A stretch of DNA of 11,091 nucleotides, taken from assembly GCA_026770585.1 (NCBI GenBank), contig MU646342.1, forward strand, positions 958,162 through 969,252. The letters run 5' to 3'. The position numbers and the translations under genes are program-made. Source of the stretch: Baffinella frigidus. Its lineage: Eukaryota > Cryptophyceae > Cryptomonadales > Baffinellaceae. Positions 1 through 6,440 of the stretch are shown here, piece after piece. Position 1 is the stretch's first letter. Each line of letters starts with the position of its first letter. Below the pieces are notes generated by a model, which had not been told where the DNA came from, did no database searches, and saw only the letters and a list, made by a program, of their open reading frames with translations.

Positions 1-241
1 CCACGCTGCAGCTACCCGGGGCTACAGGAGCCCCGCTCGATCGAGGAGTGACACCCAAGATCCGCACCGCGCCGCCTTGCAAACCGACGCCGACGGCTGC
101 TGGAGGCGTGTGGGTGGTGGAGGCCCCAATGGCTCCAATAGCTCCAATGGCTCCAACGACGGCTGCTGGAGGCGTGTGTGTGGAGTTGCGGATGGGGTTG
201 CGCCAGCCGCAGTGGGATGCTTGGGATGCACAACCGCTGGC
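1..241. other. GC-rich stretch with a 22-bp direct repeat
   Basis: No gene is visible here. A 22-bp sequence (CGACGGCTGCTGGAGGCGTG plus TG) occurs at 91-112 and again at 157-178. Between the copies a 9-bp unit of the type GGCTCCAAT is repeated three times (about 130-156). Short open frames cross the region on both strands, but they are low-complexity, overlap each other and resemble no family I know, so I read it as repeat-rich non-coding DNA. Confidence 0.5.
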
Positions 242-340
242 GGAGCACTGCGGGAGCCGCACGTTTGTCTGCGCACGAAGAAAGTGATTGTTAGTCAACC
301 GTCTGATTGTTAGTCAACCGTCTGCGCACCAACCCATCAG
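242..340. repeat. Duplicated block, copy A (two minisatellite units)
   Basis: This block starts with GGAGCACTGCGGGAGCCGCA, carries two 19-bp units (286-323) and ends in GCGCACCAACCCATCA. The same order recurs at 435-646 with eight units. A truncated third copy of the leading part (GCACTGAGGGAGCCGCAAG) starts right after it at about 339-367. The flanks of A and B are identical, so the main change since duplication is minisatellite copy number. Confidence 0.85.
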
Positions 341-434
341 CACTGAGGGAGCCGCAAGTTTGTCTGCCAGCAGAGGGGGTTGCCTTGAGTACATTTTCGA
401 CGCGTTTGGCACTCGGCATTTTCCGGCTGGATGA

Positions 435-646
435 GGAGCACTGCGGGAGCCGCACGTTTGTCTGCGCACGAAGAAAGTGATTGTTAGTCAACCGTCTGAT
501 TGTTAGTCAACCGTCTGATTGTTAGTCAACCGTCTGATCGTTAGTCAACCGTCTGATTGTTAGTCAACCGTCTGATTGTTAGTCAACCGTCTGGTTTTTA
601 GTCAATCGTCTGATTGTTAGTCAACCGTCTGCGCACCAACCCATCA
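435..646. repeat. Duplicated block, copy B (expanded)
   Basis: This is the second copy of the block at 242-340. It has the same 5' flank of about 44 bp and the same 3' flank (GCGCACCAACCCATCA), with eight 19-bp units between them instead of two. The unit count is the only large difference between copies. Confidence 0.85.
479..630. repeat. 19-bp minisatellite, 8 units
   Basis: The unit is ATTGTTAGTCAACCGTCTG (phase arbitrary), 8 x 19 = 152 bp. Six units are identical, the fourth has ATCG for ATTG, and the seventh is the most diverged (GGTTTTTAGTCAATCGTCT). There are no unique spacers, so it is not a CRISPR array. Each unit contains GTCAAC, a hexamer that is over-frequent throughout the window. 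Confidence 0.93.
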
Positions 647-682
647 ATGATTAGTCAACCCCCGACCGTCGTGCAGTGTGGG

Positions 683-889
683 TAGAGCCAATCTGGTAGG
701 ACTTGGCCCAAGCGAAGTTCGAACTTGCGAGATTGCGAGCTTCTAGATGGACCGTAATTATTAGTAAACACCGATTTGTACTGCCAAATTTGAATTTAAA
801 ACACTACATGTCCAAAAGAGTCCATCTAGAAGTTCGCAATCTCGCTAGTTCGAAGTTCGCTCTGGCCAAGTCCTACCAGATTGGCTCTA
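683..889. mobile_element. Foldback/MITE-like element, 70-bp arms, TA flanks
   Basis: Arms 683-752 and 820-889 are inverted repeats that match at 65 of 70 positions by eye. The 67-bp centre (753-819) is AT-rich and non-coding. Both ends read TA followed inward by GAGCCAATCTGG, so the element proper is probably 685-887 with a TA target duplication, as in non-autonomous Tc1/mariner-type elements. No transposase is encoded. The arms carry further short palindromes (GAAGTTCGAACTT). Superfamily assignment is inference from the TA flanks only. Confidence 0.8.
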
Positions 890-914
890 TCTAGTCCTAG
901 CTCTTCCCCAGTTG

Positions 915-1037
915 ATTTGGGCTCACCATCGATTCGCCCCCCCCGAAATTTTACGGGCAATTTTCATAGGGGGGTGTCAAAATTTACCTGTAAAATTGGG
1001 GGGGAGGGGCAAATTTATGGGATTTGGGCTGACCATC
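915..1037. repeat. C/G-tract hairpin between short direct repeats
   Basis: An inverted repeat lies at about 937-964 and 979-1005: a C-tract followed by GAAATTTTACGGGCAATTTT, and later AAAATTTACCTGTAAAATT followed by a G-tract. GATTTGGGCT[C/G]ACCATC occurs on both sides (915-930 and 1021-1036). The arrangement suggests a small inserted foldback, but the arms are imperfect and low in complexity. Confidence 0.5.
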
Positions 1038-1119
1038 ACCCCAAGTGGGACATAGCTAGGAGTCTCATAACCCTACAGTCTAGGTGCCGTGGTCCTACAA
1101 TCTGTAGGGATACAGTGGA

Positions 1120-1293
1120 CCTACCCTAACACATACCCGTCGGGGCCGGACTGATTGAGTATGTGTGGAGGGTAGGTATGCGTTATGGTGTCCACCCTTC
1201 AGGCATACTACCTTGCAGGGGGAAATCGGGGGCCGGCCGAAGGAGTATGTGTGGAGGGTAAGTATGTGTTACGGTAGCCTGTGTTAGGGTAGG
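1120..1293. repeat. 49-bp direct repeat inside a short inverted repeat
   Basis: Copies at 1141-1189 and 1227-1275 share GAGTATGTGTGGAGGGTA and surrounding bases (period 86). They are bracketed by CCTACCCTAACAC (1120-1132) and its complement GTGTTAGGGTAGG (1281-1293). No coding content is evident. Confidence 0.65.
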
Positions 1294-1301
1294 TGGGCTG
1301 T

Positions 1302-1390
1302 ACAGGGTTGTTCTTACGGATATCCTGACCAATGCTTGATCTAAATCTGAGAAAAATCTGACAAAAAAACCTTCGTGCCCCGCTTTGTGG
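1302..1390. repeat. Dispersed repeat, copy 1
   Basis: This shares GTTGTTCTTACGGATATCCT and the downstream CCTTCGTGCCCCGCTTTGTGG region with 3546-3624, in the same orientation. The middle is diverged. On the minus strand both copies would encode a similar peptide (ISVRTT), but I see no intact gene, so this looks like a fragment of an interspersed repeat. Confidence 0.6.
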
Positions 1391-1735
1391 CGGAGCAAGA
1401 GGGAGAATACCTGGCACAAATCAGGTATTTTAAACCCCTAAACGTAAGTTAAGCACAGAAATGGCCAAGCCCCACGCAAATCTGAGATAAATTCTGTTCA
1501 GGACCGCAAAGCCACCCTGGATGGAACATTATGGTATTTTGGGCATTCTTAAGTCAACCCCCCTTGAGACTCCCGCCGCAATGCGGCTGCCCCGTGATGA
1601 ATGTATCTGGTACAAAAAGGTCTAATATGTATTTTAGTGGTAGAAATCATGTCAACTTTTGCGATAAAGGGTTATTCGGGATTGGCCGCAAGTCCCCTCC
1701 AGGGTGGAGAGCGGACAAACACCTGCCCTGGAAGC
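1391..1735. other. No recognisable gene
   Basis: A 115-codon open frame runs along the + strand at 1531-1878. Its second half is only the translation of the degenerate tandem repeat at 1736-1846, and its first half resembles nothing I recognise. I see no splice-supported gene or RNA gene here. Confidence 0.4.
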
Positions 1736-1846
1736 CTGTGGAACAAAACCGTCAAATCTTGCCGTGGAATAAAACCGTCAAAATCTGTCGCGGAAACGAC
1801 TTGTGGAACAAAATCGTCAAATTTTGGAGCAAAATCATCAGATTTG
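1736..1846. repeat. Degenerate tandem repeat (GGAACAAAACCGTCAAAT type)
   Basis: Four imperfect units of roughly 23-38 bp follow each other, each built as (T)GTGGAAYAAAAYCGTCAAA plus a variable tail. The last is the most diverged (GGAGCAAAATCATCAGATTT). Read as protein the units give WNKTVK-like repeats, but a protein repeat is not otherwise supported. Confidence 0.6.
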
Positions 1847-1929
1847 GATCAGTCAACCCGACTGAGGCAGAGCTATAGAACACCTGCCCCGGTCATTGGG
1901 TCCAACTCCTGTATCTGAACCAAGGACGG
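1847..1929. repeat. Dispersed repeat (GATCAGTCAACCCGACTGAG) plus CTCCTGTATCTGAACCAAG
   Basis: GATCAGTCAACCCGACTGAG at 1847-1866 recurs inverted at about 8605-8625 and in a variant form at about 2668-2690 (GGTCAACCCGAGTGAGGCAG). The following CTCCTGTATCTGAACCAAG (1906-1924) recurs at 3277-3295 and, with one change, at 3424-3442, where it flanks the telomeric array. It marks an interspersed family scattered over the window. Confidence 0.65.
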
Positions 1930-2266
1930 AACCCCACTACTACACCTACCAGCAGCGTCGAATCGCAGAGCCCGCAAGTTTCATGTTCTCAGCTCGTAGC
2001 ACTCACCACCCAAGATTGTAGGGCAGAGTGCCGTGTAGTAAAAATAGTCAGATCTGACTATTTTGAAAGTCTCATAAGTTGACATTCTCCCCAGAGAAAA
2101 ATCGAAATTTCGGAAAGTTGGTACAAATTCCGTGTGAACTGACTTGTTTTCCCAGGTCAGCCTTGCACTCTTGCGTGGCAGGCAGGGCTAGCATACTTGT
2201 CCCGGGAGCCGGTGGGAGGTGCAGCGACCCGCGGGTGACCCCCGCACCCCGAACGACGCCTGCGGT
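1930..2266. other. Gene-free stretch with a perfect 24-bp palindrome
   Basis: Bases 2041-2064 read AAAATAGTCAGA followed directly by its reverse complement, a perfect 24-bp palindrome with no spacer. CGAAATTTCG lies about 40 bp further on. No gene is recognisable on either strand. Confidence 0.7.
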
Positions 2267-2405
2267 AGGTTATCAGGTTATGTGCCTCTTGGTACCCGGG
2301 GGGGGGGGGTCAATACCGAGAGAGACACAAATTGGATCCAGCTCCTTAATGCAGCCCGGATGACGCATGCGGGAGGTTATGAGACTCACGGGGGGTTATG
2401 AGCCT
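2267..2405. repeat. G-tract repeat, copy 1
   Basis: This is the first of two long copies of a repeat of about 139 bp: AGGTTATCAGGTTATGTGCC, a run of 12 G (2298-2309), GTCAAT[A/G]CCGAGAGAGACAC, then a GCGGGAGGTTATGAG-type end. The second copy is at 2520-2655 and a G-tract fragment is at 3235-3270. The 3' part matches, in reverse complement, the CTCACAACCTCCCAGC part of 7074-7095. Confidence 0.8.
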
Positions 2406-2408
2406 CTA

Positions 2409-2515
2409 GCTCTCTTCCTCTTCGTTATTACTCTTCGATACAGGTCCTAGATGAGGCCCTTGCGCCTTGAGTTGAGTGATACAAAAGTGTATGGGCCTTA
2501 AGAAACGGACCCGCC
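2409..2515 (-). repeat. Inverted copy of the 6960-7060 repeat
   Basis: The reverse complement of this stretch matches the repeat at about 6960-7060 and 7245-7350: it shares GGCGGGTCC, a TTAAGGCCCATACACTTTTG-like segment, AGTAATAA and GAGGAAGAG. It lies between the two G-tract copies, so the region at 2267-2655 is a mosaic of nested pieces. Confidence 0.65.
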
Positions 2516-2519
2516 TCAG

Positions 2520-2655
2520 AGGTTATCAGGTTATGTGCCTCTTGGACCCGGGGGGGGGGGGTCAATGCCGAGAGAGACACACATTGGATCCAGCTACTTT
2601 ACAATCTCCGAATGACGCCTGCGGGAGGTTGTGAGGCTCAAGGGAGGTTATGAGC
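2520..2655. repeat. G-tract repeat, copy 2
   Basis: This is the second long copy of the 2267-2405 repeat, offset by 253 bp, again with a 12-G run (2550-2561). It differs by scattered substitutions and by a changed segment after GGATCCAGCT. Confidence 0.8.
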
Positions 2656-3030
2656 CCACGCGACGACGGTCAACCCGAGTGAGGCAGAGCTGGGACTGCC
2701 AGGATGCGATTCTCAAGCCCCCGCTTCCAGCCCCGGGGACCAGCCCTCGTATCCTACCTCTCTCTCAGTCGATCTGGGATCACCAATTTGGTGAGCCGGA
2801 CCACGCGACGATGCCCTGAGTATCAAACAGGTGTATTTTTGTTGAGTCTTTCTATTATCCCCTGCACTTCCAAATGCATTTAATCCTGAATCCGGATAAG
2901 TTGACAGGTTTGTGGGCGATTGCAGGCGAGTTGACTATTGAAAAAAGAGGGATTTGGTGCACAGGTCATCGTTGCGTGGGCCTCTTGGTGCCCCATGGAC
3001 GACAACTTCTACTGGAAAGCCCCAGGGGAA
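2656..3030. other. No recognisable gene
   Basis: This holds a variant of the GTCAACCCGACTGAGGCAG repeat at about 2668-2690 and two GTTGAC hexamers (2900, 2930). I see no coherent reading frame, RNA gene or other repeat. Confidence 0.4.
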
Positions 3031-3215
3031 GTGTCAAAAAGTTCGCGACACTCTGGTGTCGCATACTTTTGAGCCATTTTCTCCTCAAAAGGCAATTTTC
3101 ACCCCAAGGACGTGACCAAAATTCGTCAAAAGGTAACCTACAAGTAATTTTAGTGTCGTGTCCAAGAATTTTGAAACCCCCCCTGTGGCTTTGCAGTAGT
3201 TTGGGGTGAAAGAAA
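3031..3215. repeat. Imperfect foldback region
   Basis: GTGTCAAAAAGTTCGCGACAC (3031-3051) pairs imperfectly with GTGTCGCATACTTTTGAGC (3056-3074), with a perfect GCGACAC/GTGTCGC stem around a 4-nt loop. Further out, TTTTCACCCCAA (3096-3107) is complementary to TTGGGGTGAAAG (3201-3212), and GACGTGACCAAAATT is partly complementary to 3144-3161. This could be an old foldback element. Confidence 0.4.
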
Positions 3216-3234
3216 GTAAAGTCATCTCACCATC

Positions 3235-3300
3235 GGGGGGGGGGTCAATGCCGAGAGGGACACACATTGGGTCTAACTCCTGTATCTGAACCAAGCACGG
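3235..3300. repeat. G-tract repeat fragment joined to CTCCTGTATCTGAACCAAG
   Basis: A 10-G run followed by GTCAATGCCGAGAGGGACAC matches the middle of the 2267 and 2520 repeats. It then changes to ATTGGGTCTAACTCCTGTATC as at 1895-1915, so two families are joined here. Confidence 0.7.
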
Positions 3301-3302
3301 TG
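3277..3302 (+). repeat. 26-bp direct repeat, left of telomeric insert
   Basis: CTCCTGTATCTGAACCAAGC followed by ACGGTG. The same 26 bp, with one A/C difference, is at 3424-3449. The two copies directly bound the telomeric array at 3303-3423. Confidence 0.9.
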
Positions 3303-3423
3303 TTTGGGGTTTAGGGTTTAGGGTTTAGGGTTTAGGGTTTAGGGTTTAGGGTTTAGGGTTTAGGATTTAGGGTTTAGGGTTTAGGGTTTAGGGTGCAGGG
3401 TTTAGGGTTTAAACCTAAACACC
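3303..3423 (+). repeat. Interstitial TTTAGGG array with head-to-head end
   Basis: About fifteen TTTAGGG units, nearly all perfect (one TTTAGGA, one GTGCAGGG), run to about 3408. The array then flips through GGGTTTAAACCTAAAC into the complementary orientation (3409-3420). TTTAGGG is the plant-type telomere repeat. The insert sits exactly between 26-bp direct repeats, as expected of telomeric DNA captured at a staggered break. Confidence 0.92.
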
Positions 3424-3449
3424 CTCCTGTATCTGCACCAAGCACGGTG
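3424..3449 (+). repeat. 26-bp direct repeat, right of telomeric insert
   Basis: This matches 3277-3302 at 25 of 26 positions (GCACC for GAACC). The sequence beyond it (GCACCACAATC...) differs from what follows the related copy at 1906, so the flanks were not simply copied as one long unit. Confidence 0.9.
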
Positions 3450-3724
3450 GCACCACAATCTATCCACACAGCGGGCTACGAAGAGAATTCTAGGACCCAC
3501 ACGTCAACACCCATAGGACCCTGCGGTAGGCCATCTGTGGGAACATAGGGGTTGTTCTTACGGATATCCTAACCGAGTACCGGTCAGAATCGGGCCGAAA
3601 ATCCCTTCGCGCCCCGCTGTGTGGATGCTCCCAACGTAAGTGTAGCCCCGCTACTTTGATAGGTTGACAAACGTCGAGGTCCTGATCTTGCAAGGCCTTC
3701 ACGGAAGGGAATACATGGTGGCAA
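3450..3724. other. No recognisable gene; contains dispersed repeat copy 2
   Basis: Bases 3546-3624 match 1302-1390 (GTTGTTCTTACGGATATCCT, then CCTTCGCGCCCCGCTGTGTGG). A 161-codon open frame on the minus strand (3490-3975) crosses this and the whole neighbouring foldback element. I do not consider it a gene. Confidence 0.5.
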
Positions 3725-3905
3725 CCACACGAGGCTATCCATGCGAACAGAATAAAAGGACATTTTAAAATTTGTGGGGAAATGATCACGTTTCCGTACG
3801 GATGTCCGTACGGAAACGTGATCAAATGCTGACTTTTGGCGTGTTTCCTGGGCAATAATCCATTAATTAACTTATGAATCTGTTCGCATGGATATCCTCG
3901 TGTGG
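3725..3905. mobile_element. Foldback/MITE-like element with nested palindrome
   Basis: The outer arms 3725-3750 and 3880-3905 are inverted repeats matching at 25 of 26 positions (CTGTTCGCATGGATA, one mismatch, CCTCGTGTGG in the right arm). In the interior, 3783-3802 and 3805-3824 form a perfect 20-bp inverted repeat with a 2-nt spacer. Each inner half is itself rich in palindrome (TCCGTACGGA). The sequence flanking the arms is AA on both sides, too short to call a target duplication. There is no transposase. The nested design would fold into a strong cruciform or hairpin. Confidence 0.75.
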
Positions 3906-3950
3906 AATGCTGGGTTCGATCCGCAACAAAAACAGTTTCCTCTCTTTCAG

Positions 3951-3984
3951 GTTGGTGGACGGGAGAGGCTGACAACCTGTCTCA
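3951..3984 (+). repeat. Truncated copy of the CGTTGGTGGACGGG block
   Basis: GTTGGTGGACGGGAGAGGCT and ACCTGTC match the start of the block described at 4036, then diverge. It is followed at 4001-4035 by CCCTAAACCCCAAACACC-type telomere-like sequence. Confidence 0.65.
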
Positions 3985-4000
3985 TAACATACTGGCACCT

Positions 4001-4035
4001 CAACCCTAAACCCCAAACACCAAACACCAAACCCT
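4001..4035 (-). repeat. Degenerate C-rich telomere-like array
   Basis: AACCCTAAACCCCAAACACC and following bases are a degenerate CCCTAAA series, opposite in orientation to the array at 3303. Confidence 0.75.
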
Positions 4036-4103
4036 CGTTGGCGGAAGGGAGGCTCGTAACCTGTCGAGCACATCGGGGCGCCTGGGACCGCCACGGGGCA
4101 GTC
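4036..4103 (+). repeat. 65-bp block, copy 1
   Basis: The block reads CGTTGGCGGAAGGGAGGCTC, GTAACCTGTCGAGCACATCG, GGGCGCCTGG, CACCGCCACGGGGCAGTCA with small changes. Copies lie at 4036, 4179, 4334 and 4553. The core GAGGCTCGTAACCTGTC also resembles GAGGCTCGAGACCTGCC (7361) and GAGGCTCACAACCTCCC (7075), so it belongs to a wider family. Confidence 0.85.
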
Positions 4104-4178
4104 AACACTCGTTCGTGGGTGCTTATTTCATAACATAAACCCTGCACCATACTCCATAAACACTAAACCCAACACAGT

Positions 4179-4234
4179 CGTTGGCGGAAGGGAGGATCGT
4201 AACCTGTCGGGCACATCGGGGCGCCTGGCACCGC
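4179..4234 (+). repeat. 65-bp block, copy 2 (3' end replaced)
   Basis: This matches copy 1 up to CACCGCC, where the sequence passes directly into the CCCTTGA array at 4234. The terminal ACGGGGCAGTCA is missing, as if the array had replaced it. Confidence 0.85.
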
Positions 4235-4330
4235 CCTTGACCCTTGCCCCTTGACCCTTGACCCTTGACCCTTGACTTGACCCTTGACCCTTGACCCTTG
4301 ACCCCTCACCCTTCACCCTTAACCCCAAAC
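4234..4330 (-). repeat. CCCTTGA array, a 7-bp telomere variant
   Basis: About nine CCCTTGA units (one CCCTTGC, one truncated to CTTGA) grade into CCCCTCACCCTTCACCCTTA and CCCCAAACCC. The period is 7 as in CCCTAAA, but positions 5-6 differ (TG for AA). Each unit also contains TTGAC. Confidence 0.85.
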
Positions 4331-4333
4331 CCG

Positions 4334-4399
4334 CGTTGGTGGACGGGCGAGGCTCCTAACCTGTCGAGCACATCGGGGCGCCTGGCACCGCCACGGGGC
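4334..4399 (+). repeat. 65-bp block, copy 3
   Basis: This is a nearly complete copy (CGTTGGTGGACGGGCGAGGC to GCCACGGGGC) that diverges at GAGAGCTAGTAGG. A palindromic CCCTGCCCCCCCCGGG stretch follows at about 4441. Confidence 0.85.
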
Positions 4400-4506
4400 G
4401 AGAGCTAGTAGGTGTGAAGCAGTGCGATGATACAGGGCAAACCCTGCCCCCCCCGGGTCGAAGCAGCAGTCGCATGCACGTGGGTGTCTCGTAACACATC
4501 CCCTGC

Positions 4507-4550
4507 AGCCTTCACCCTGCACCGTCACCCTTCACCCTTCACCCTGAACA
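4507..4550 (-). repeat. CACCCTT/CCCTTCA telomere-like array
   Basis: CAGCCTTCACCCTGCACCGT, CACCCTTCACCCTTCACCCT: another 7-bp C-rich variant (CCCTTCA) placed immediately before a block copy, as at 4001 and 4234. Confidence 0.75.
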
Positions 4551-4552
4551 GT

Positions 4553-4622
4553 CGTTGGTGGACGGGTGAGGCTCGTAACCTGTCGGGCGCATCGGGGCGC
4601 CTGGCACCGCCACGGGGCAGTC
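4553..4622 (+). repeat. 65-bp block, copy 4
   Basis: This is the complete form (CGTTGGTGGACGGGTGAGGC to CACGGGGCAGTCA). It continues into CAAGCTGGAGGTCTCCCCTC, the start of the repeat shared with 5637. Confidence 0.85.
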
Positions 4623-4693
4623 ACAAGCTGGAGGTCTCCCCTCTCCCGGTGCCGCACACACCGCACCTGCGCCATTTCCACGGTCACGCTTTC
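4619..4693 (+). repeat. Dispersed repeat GGTGCCGCACACACCGCACC
   Basis: GTCACAAGCTGGAGGTCTCC, then the GGTGCCGCACACACCGCACC core, GCGCCATTTCCACGGTCACG and CTTTC. Related copies are at 4869-4897 (core only), 5078-5122 (core and 3' part) and 5637-5698 (5' part and core). It ends in a small hairpin (GCTTTCT/AGAAAGC, 4688-4707). Confidence 0.75.
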
Positions 4694-4735
4694 TAAAGCG
4701 AGAAAGCATAAAGTAGACGTGACCGGTTCCCGCGA

Positions 4736-4865
4736 GGTACTACTTTAGACGTGACCGGGAGCAATCATAAGTTGACACAGCAGGAAAACGCTCAGAGTCG
4801 GGTACTACTTTAGACGTGACCGGGAGTAATCATAAGTTGACACAACAGGAAAACGCTCAGAGTCT
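4736..4865 (+). repeat. 65-bp tandem repeat, two units
   Basis: Units 4736-4800 and 4801-4865 start GGTACTACTTTAGACGTGAC and end GGAAAACGCTCAGAGTC. They differ at only about three positions. A partial unit (AAGTAGACGTGACCGG) precedes them at about 4711. The end of the second unit is a hairpin (ACGCTCAGA, G, TCTGAGCGT at 4853-4871). ACTTTAGACGTG recurs at 8060. Confidence 0.9.
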
Positions 4866-5136
4866 GAGCGTGTTGCCGCACACACACCGCACCTGCCACT
4901 CGATGCCAGCAACGTCACTATTTGAAATTGGCAGTTTTGTACTAGCATCGGTCACGTCGGTGACCAGCTGTCATGCTTCTGCGGAAACGCTTGGATTCTT
5001 GAAGGGCCTTCCAAACTTGAATTCTTGGAATTCAAGACATTTCAGAGCTCCTCGTTTAGTACGGAGGACTAAATAACACGCACACACCGCACCTGCGCCA
5101 TTTTCACGGTCACGCTTTCACACGGCACCGGCCTGA
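4866..5136. other. Gene-free stretch with hairpins
   Basis: This includes GGTCAC/GTGACC (about 4951-4966), CTTGAATTC-TTG-GAATTCAAG (5016-5036) and a copy of the GCACACACCGCACCTGCGCC repeat (5079-5122). CTTCTGCGGAAACGCTTGGA (4977-4996) recurs in similar form at about 5409-5428. No gene is recognised. Confidence 0.45.
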
Positions 5137-5184
5137 ATTCAGGGTAGTTAAGCCTACGGTATTGACCACGGTAGGCCGTAGGAC
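5137..5184 (+). repeat. Dispersed repeat GGGTAGTTAAGCCTACGGT
   Basis: CAGGGTAGTTAAGCCTACGG, TATTGACCACGGTAGGCCGT, AGG. It is partly self-complementary (CCTACGG/CCGTAGG). Related sequence occurs twice in intron 1 of the gene, direct at 10439-10473 and inverted at 10509-10544. Confidence 0.7.
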
Positions 5185-5474
5185 GGTCCCAAAGTGAATA
5201 TTGTAAATGTGCTGCAGTGGCACCACCTAGCTGTGTACTGGAATTGGTCACGTTGGTGGCAAATTCCACTGGAGGCAGGAAGAAGGAGTGCAGAGTTTAG
5301 GGAGAAGGAGCCAGAGATGGGGCACTACAGCGCCTCCAACCCCCGGTTCCTTACAGATCGGTCCATCTATTTTCGCGGTACTAATACGTGCGCCGTTCCC
5401 GCTCTCACGCTTCTGCAGGAACGCTTGAATTATTTCACTCCAAGTCACAAGATTTCAGCTAAGTCAACCAGCTC
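5185..5474. other. No recognisable gene
   Basis: A 100-codon frame on the + strand and smaller ones on the minus strand have no recognisable motif. The only structure I see is the CTTCTGCAGGAACGCTTGAA stretch shared with 4977. Confidence 0.35.
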
Positions 5475-5573
5475 ACCTAAGTCGACTTTCCCCTGATTTC
5501 GTTTAGATGGACCCTGCCACCATGGCAGGCATTTGACTTAAGGCGCTGGTTTTCAGGGGGAGTTGACTTAGGC
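5475..5573. repeat. Nested foldback with GTCAAC/GTTGAC arms
   Basis: ACCTAAGTCGACTTTCCCCT (5475-5494) is complementary, with mismatches, to AGGGGGAGTTGACTTAGGC (5555-5573). Inside lies CCTGCCA-CCA-TGGCAGG (about 5512-5528). This may be a small degenerate MITE. Confidence 0.5.
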
Positions 5574-5808
5574 GAAATTTTCTGGCTCCGAGTGCATTTG
5601 AGGGCGTGGGTTCTTGGGGGGCTTGGGTGAAGGTTCAGTTACAAGCTGCAGGTCTTATCTCTCCCGGTGCCGCGCACACCGCACCAGCGCCATTTCCTAG
5701 CTCTTTTCCTAGCGTTGCTCTCGCTGTCTCTCTGATGTTGGTGGCAAGGTGTCTCTCTCTGATGGTAGCATCCCTCATGCCTCTCGCTCTCGGATATGGG
5801 GCTGGTTC

Positions 5809-5915
5809 GCACCTTGCCGTCTCCCCCCCCTAGTGAGCAGGAGTGAAGACTGCGCGGTTCAGGCATGGTCCACATTCTAAAGGGATTCGGTTCAGTGAAG
5901 AGGTGTGCGTGGATT
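5809..5915 (+). repeat. Direct repeat of about 108 bp, copy A
   Basis: This shares with 5971-6078 the order CACC[..]GCCGTC, a C-run, TAGTG, GTGAAGACTGCGCGGTTCA, GCATGGTCCACATTCTAAAG and GTGCGTGGA. Each copy is preceded or followed by GGGTTCA-type telomere-like repeats. Confidence 0.8.
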
Positions 5916-5965
5916 CAGGGTTCAGGTTTCAGGGTTCAGGTTTCATGGTTCAGGGTTCGGGGGGC
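5916..5965 (+). repeat. GGGTTCA degenerate array
   Basis: TTCAGGGTTCAGGTTTCAGG and similar: a 7-bp G-rich telomere variant (TTCAGGG) between the two 108-bp copies. Confidence 0.75.
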
Positions 5966-5970
5966 GTGTT

Positions 5971-6078
5971 CACACCGCGCCGTCTGCCCCCCCGTAGTGC
6001 ACACTACGGGGGTGAAGACTGCGCGGTTCAAGCATGGTCCACATTCTAAAGGGGTTGGGCCCAGTCACGTGGCGTGCG
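5971..6078 (+). repeat. Direct repeat of about 108 bp, copy B
   Basis: This is the second copy of 5809-5915. It contains an 11-bp inverted repeat with a 2-nt loop (CCCCCGTAGTG, CA, CACTACGGGGG; 5989-6012), which copy A lacks. A third fragment (CACCGCGCCGTCAGCCCCAC, then CGTAGTGC) lies at 6251-6279 after the next array. Confidence 0.8.
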
Positions 6079-6108
6079 TGGACTTACGGTTTAGTTTTCA
6101 GGGTTTGA

Positions 6109-6247
6109 GGTTGAGGGTTCAGGGTTCAGGGTTCAGGGTGTAGGGTGTGGGGTGTAGGGTGTAGGGTGTAGGGTGTAGGGTGTAGGGTGTAGGGTGTAGG
6201 GTGTAGGGTGTAGGGTGTAGGGTGTAGGGTGTAGGGTGTAGGGTGTG
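6109..6247 (+). repeat. TTCAGGG then TGTAGGG telomere-variant array
   Basis: About four TTCAGGG units switch at about 6137 to about fifteen TGTAGGG units (one TGTGGGG). The 7-bp period matches TTTAGGG. The TGTAGGG part is very homogeneous, which suggests recent local expansion of one variant. Confidence 0.92.
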
Positions 6248-6404
6248 CACGCACCGCGCCGTCAGCCCCACCGTAGTGCGCGCCGCTCCAGCACCCTGGA
6301 ACTATGCACCTTGCCCTGCGAAGGAGAGAGAGAGACTTTCAGTGGGAGAGAGTGGCCTTGATTGCCGCCAACATGAGAGCACACTCTGCACCGCGCCCTG
6401 CGAG

Positions 6405-6440
6405 GGTTTGGGGTTTGGGGGTTCGGGTGTTGGGTTGAGG
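6405..6440 (+). repeat. GGGTTTG array, first
   Basis: GGGTTTGGGGTTTGGGGGTT: a 7-bp telomere-like variant with G for A, at the end of the first cassette. Confidence 0.75.

Noticed and set aside
479-630. Regular direct repeats suggesting a CRISPR array
   Set aside because: Units are contiguous with no unique spacers, and the DNA is eukaryotic.
1531-1878. 115-codon open frame with WNKTVK-like repeats
   Set aside because: The repeats are simply a degenerate DNA tandem repeat; the units differ in length by amounts that would break a protein repeat.
3908-3924. GGGTTCGATCC, resembling a pol III B box or tRNA T-loop
   Set aside because: The flanks do not pair as a T stem, and there is no A box or tRNA fold upstream.
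3490-3975. 161-codon open frame on the minus strand, the longest in the window
   Set aside because: It reads straight through a foldback element and a dispersed repeat, and it has no recognisable motif. Length alone is not evidence here.
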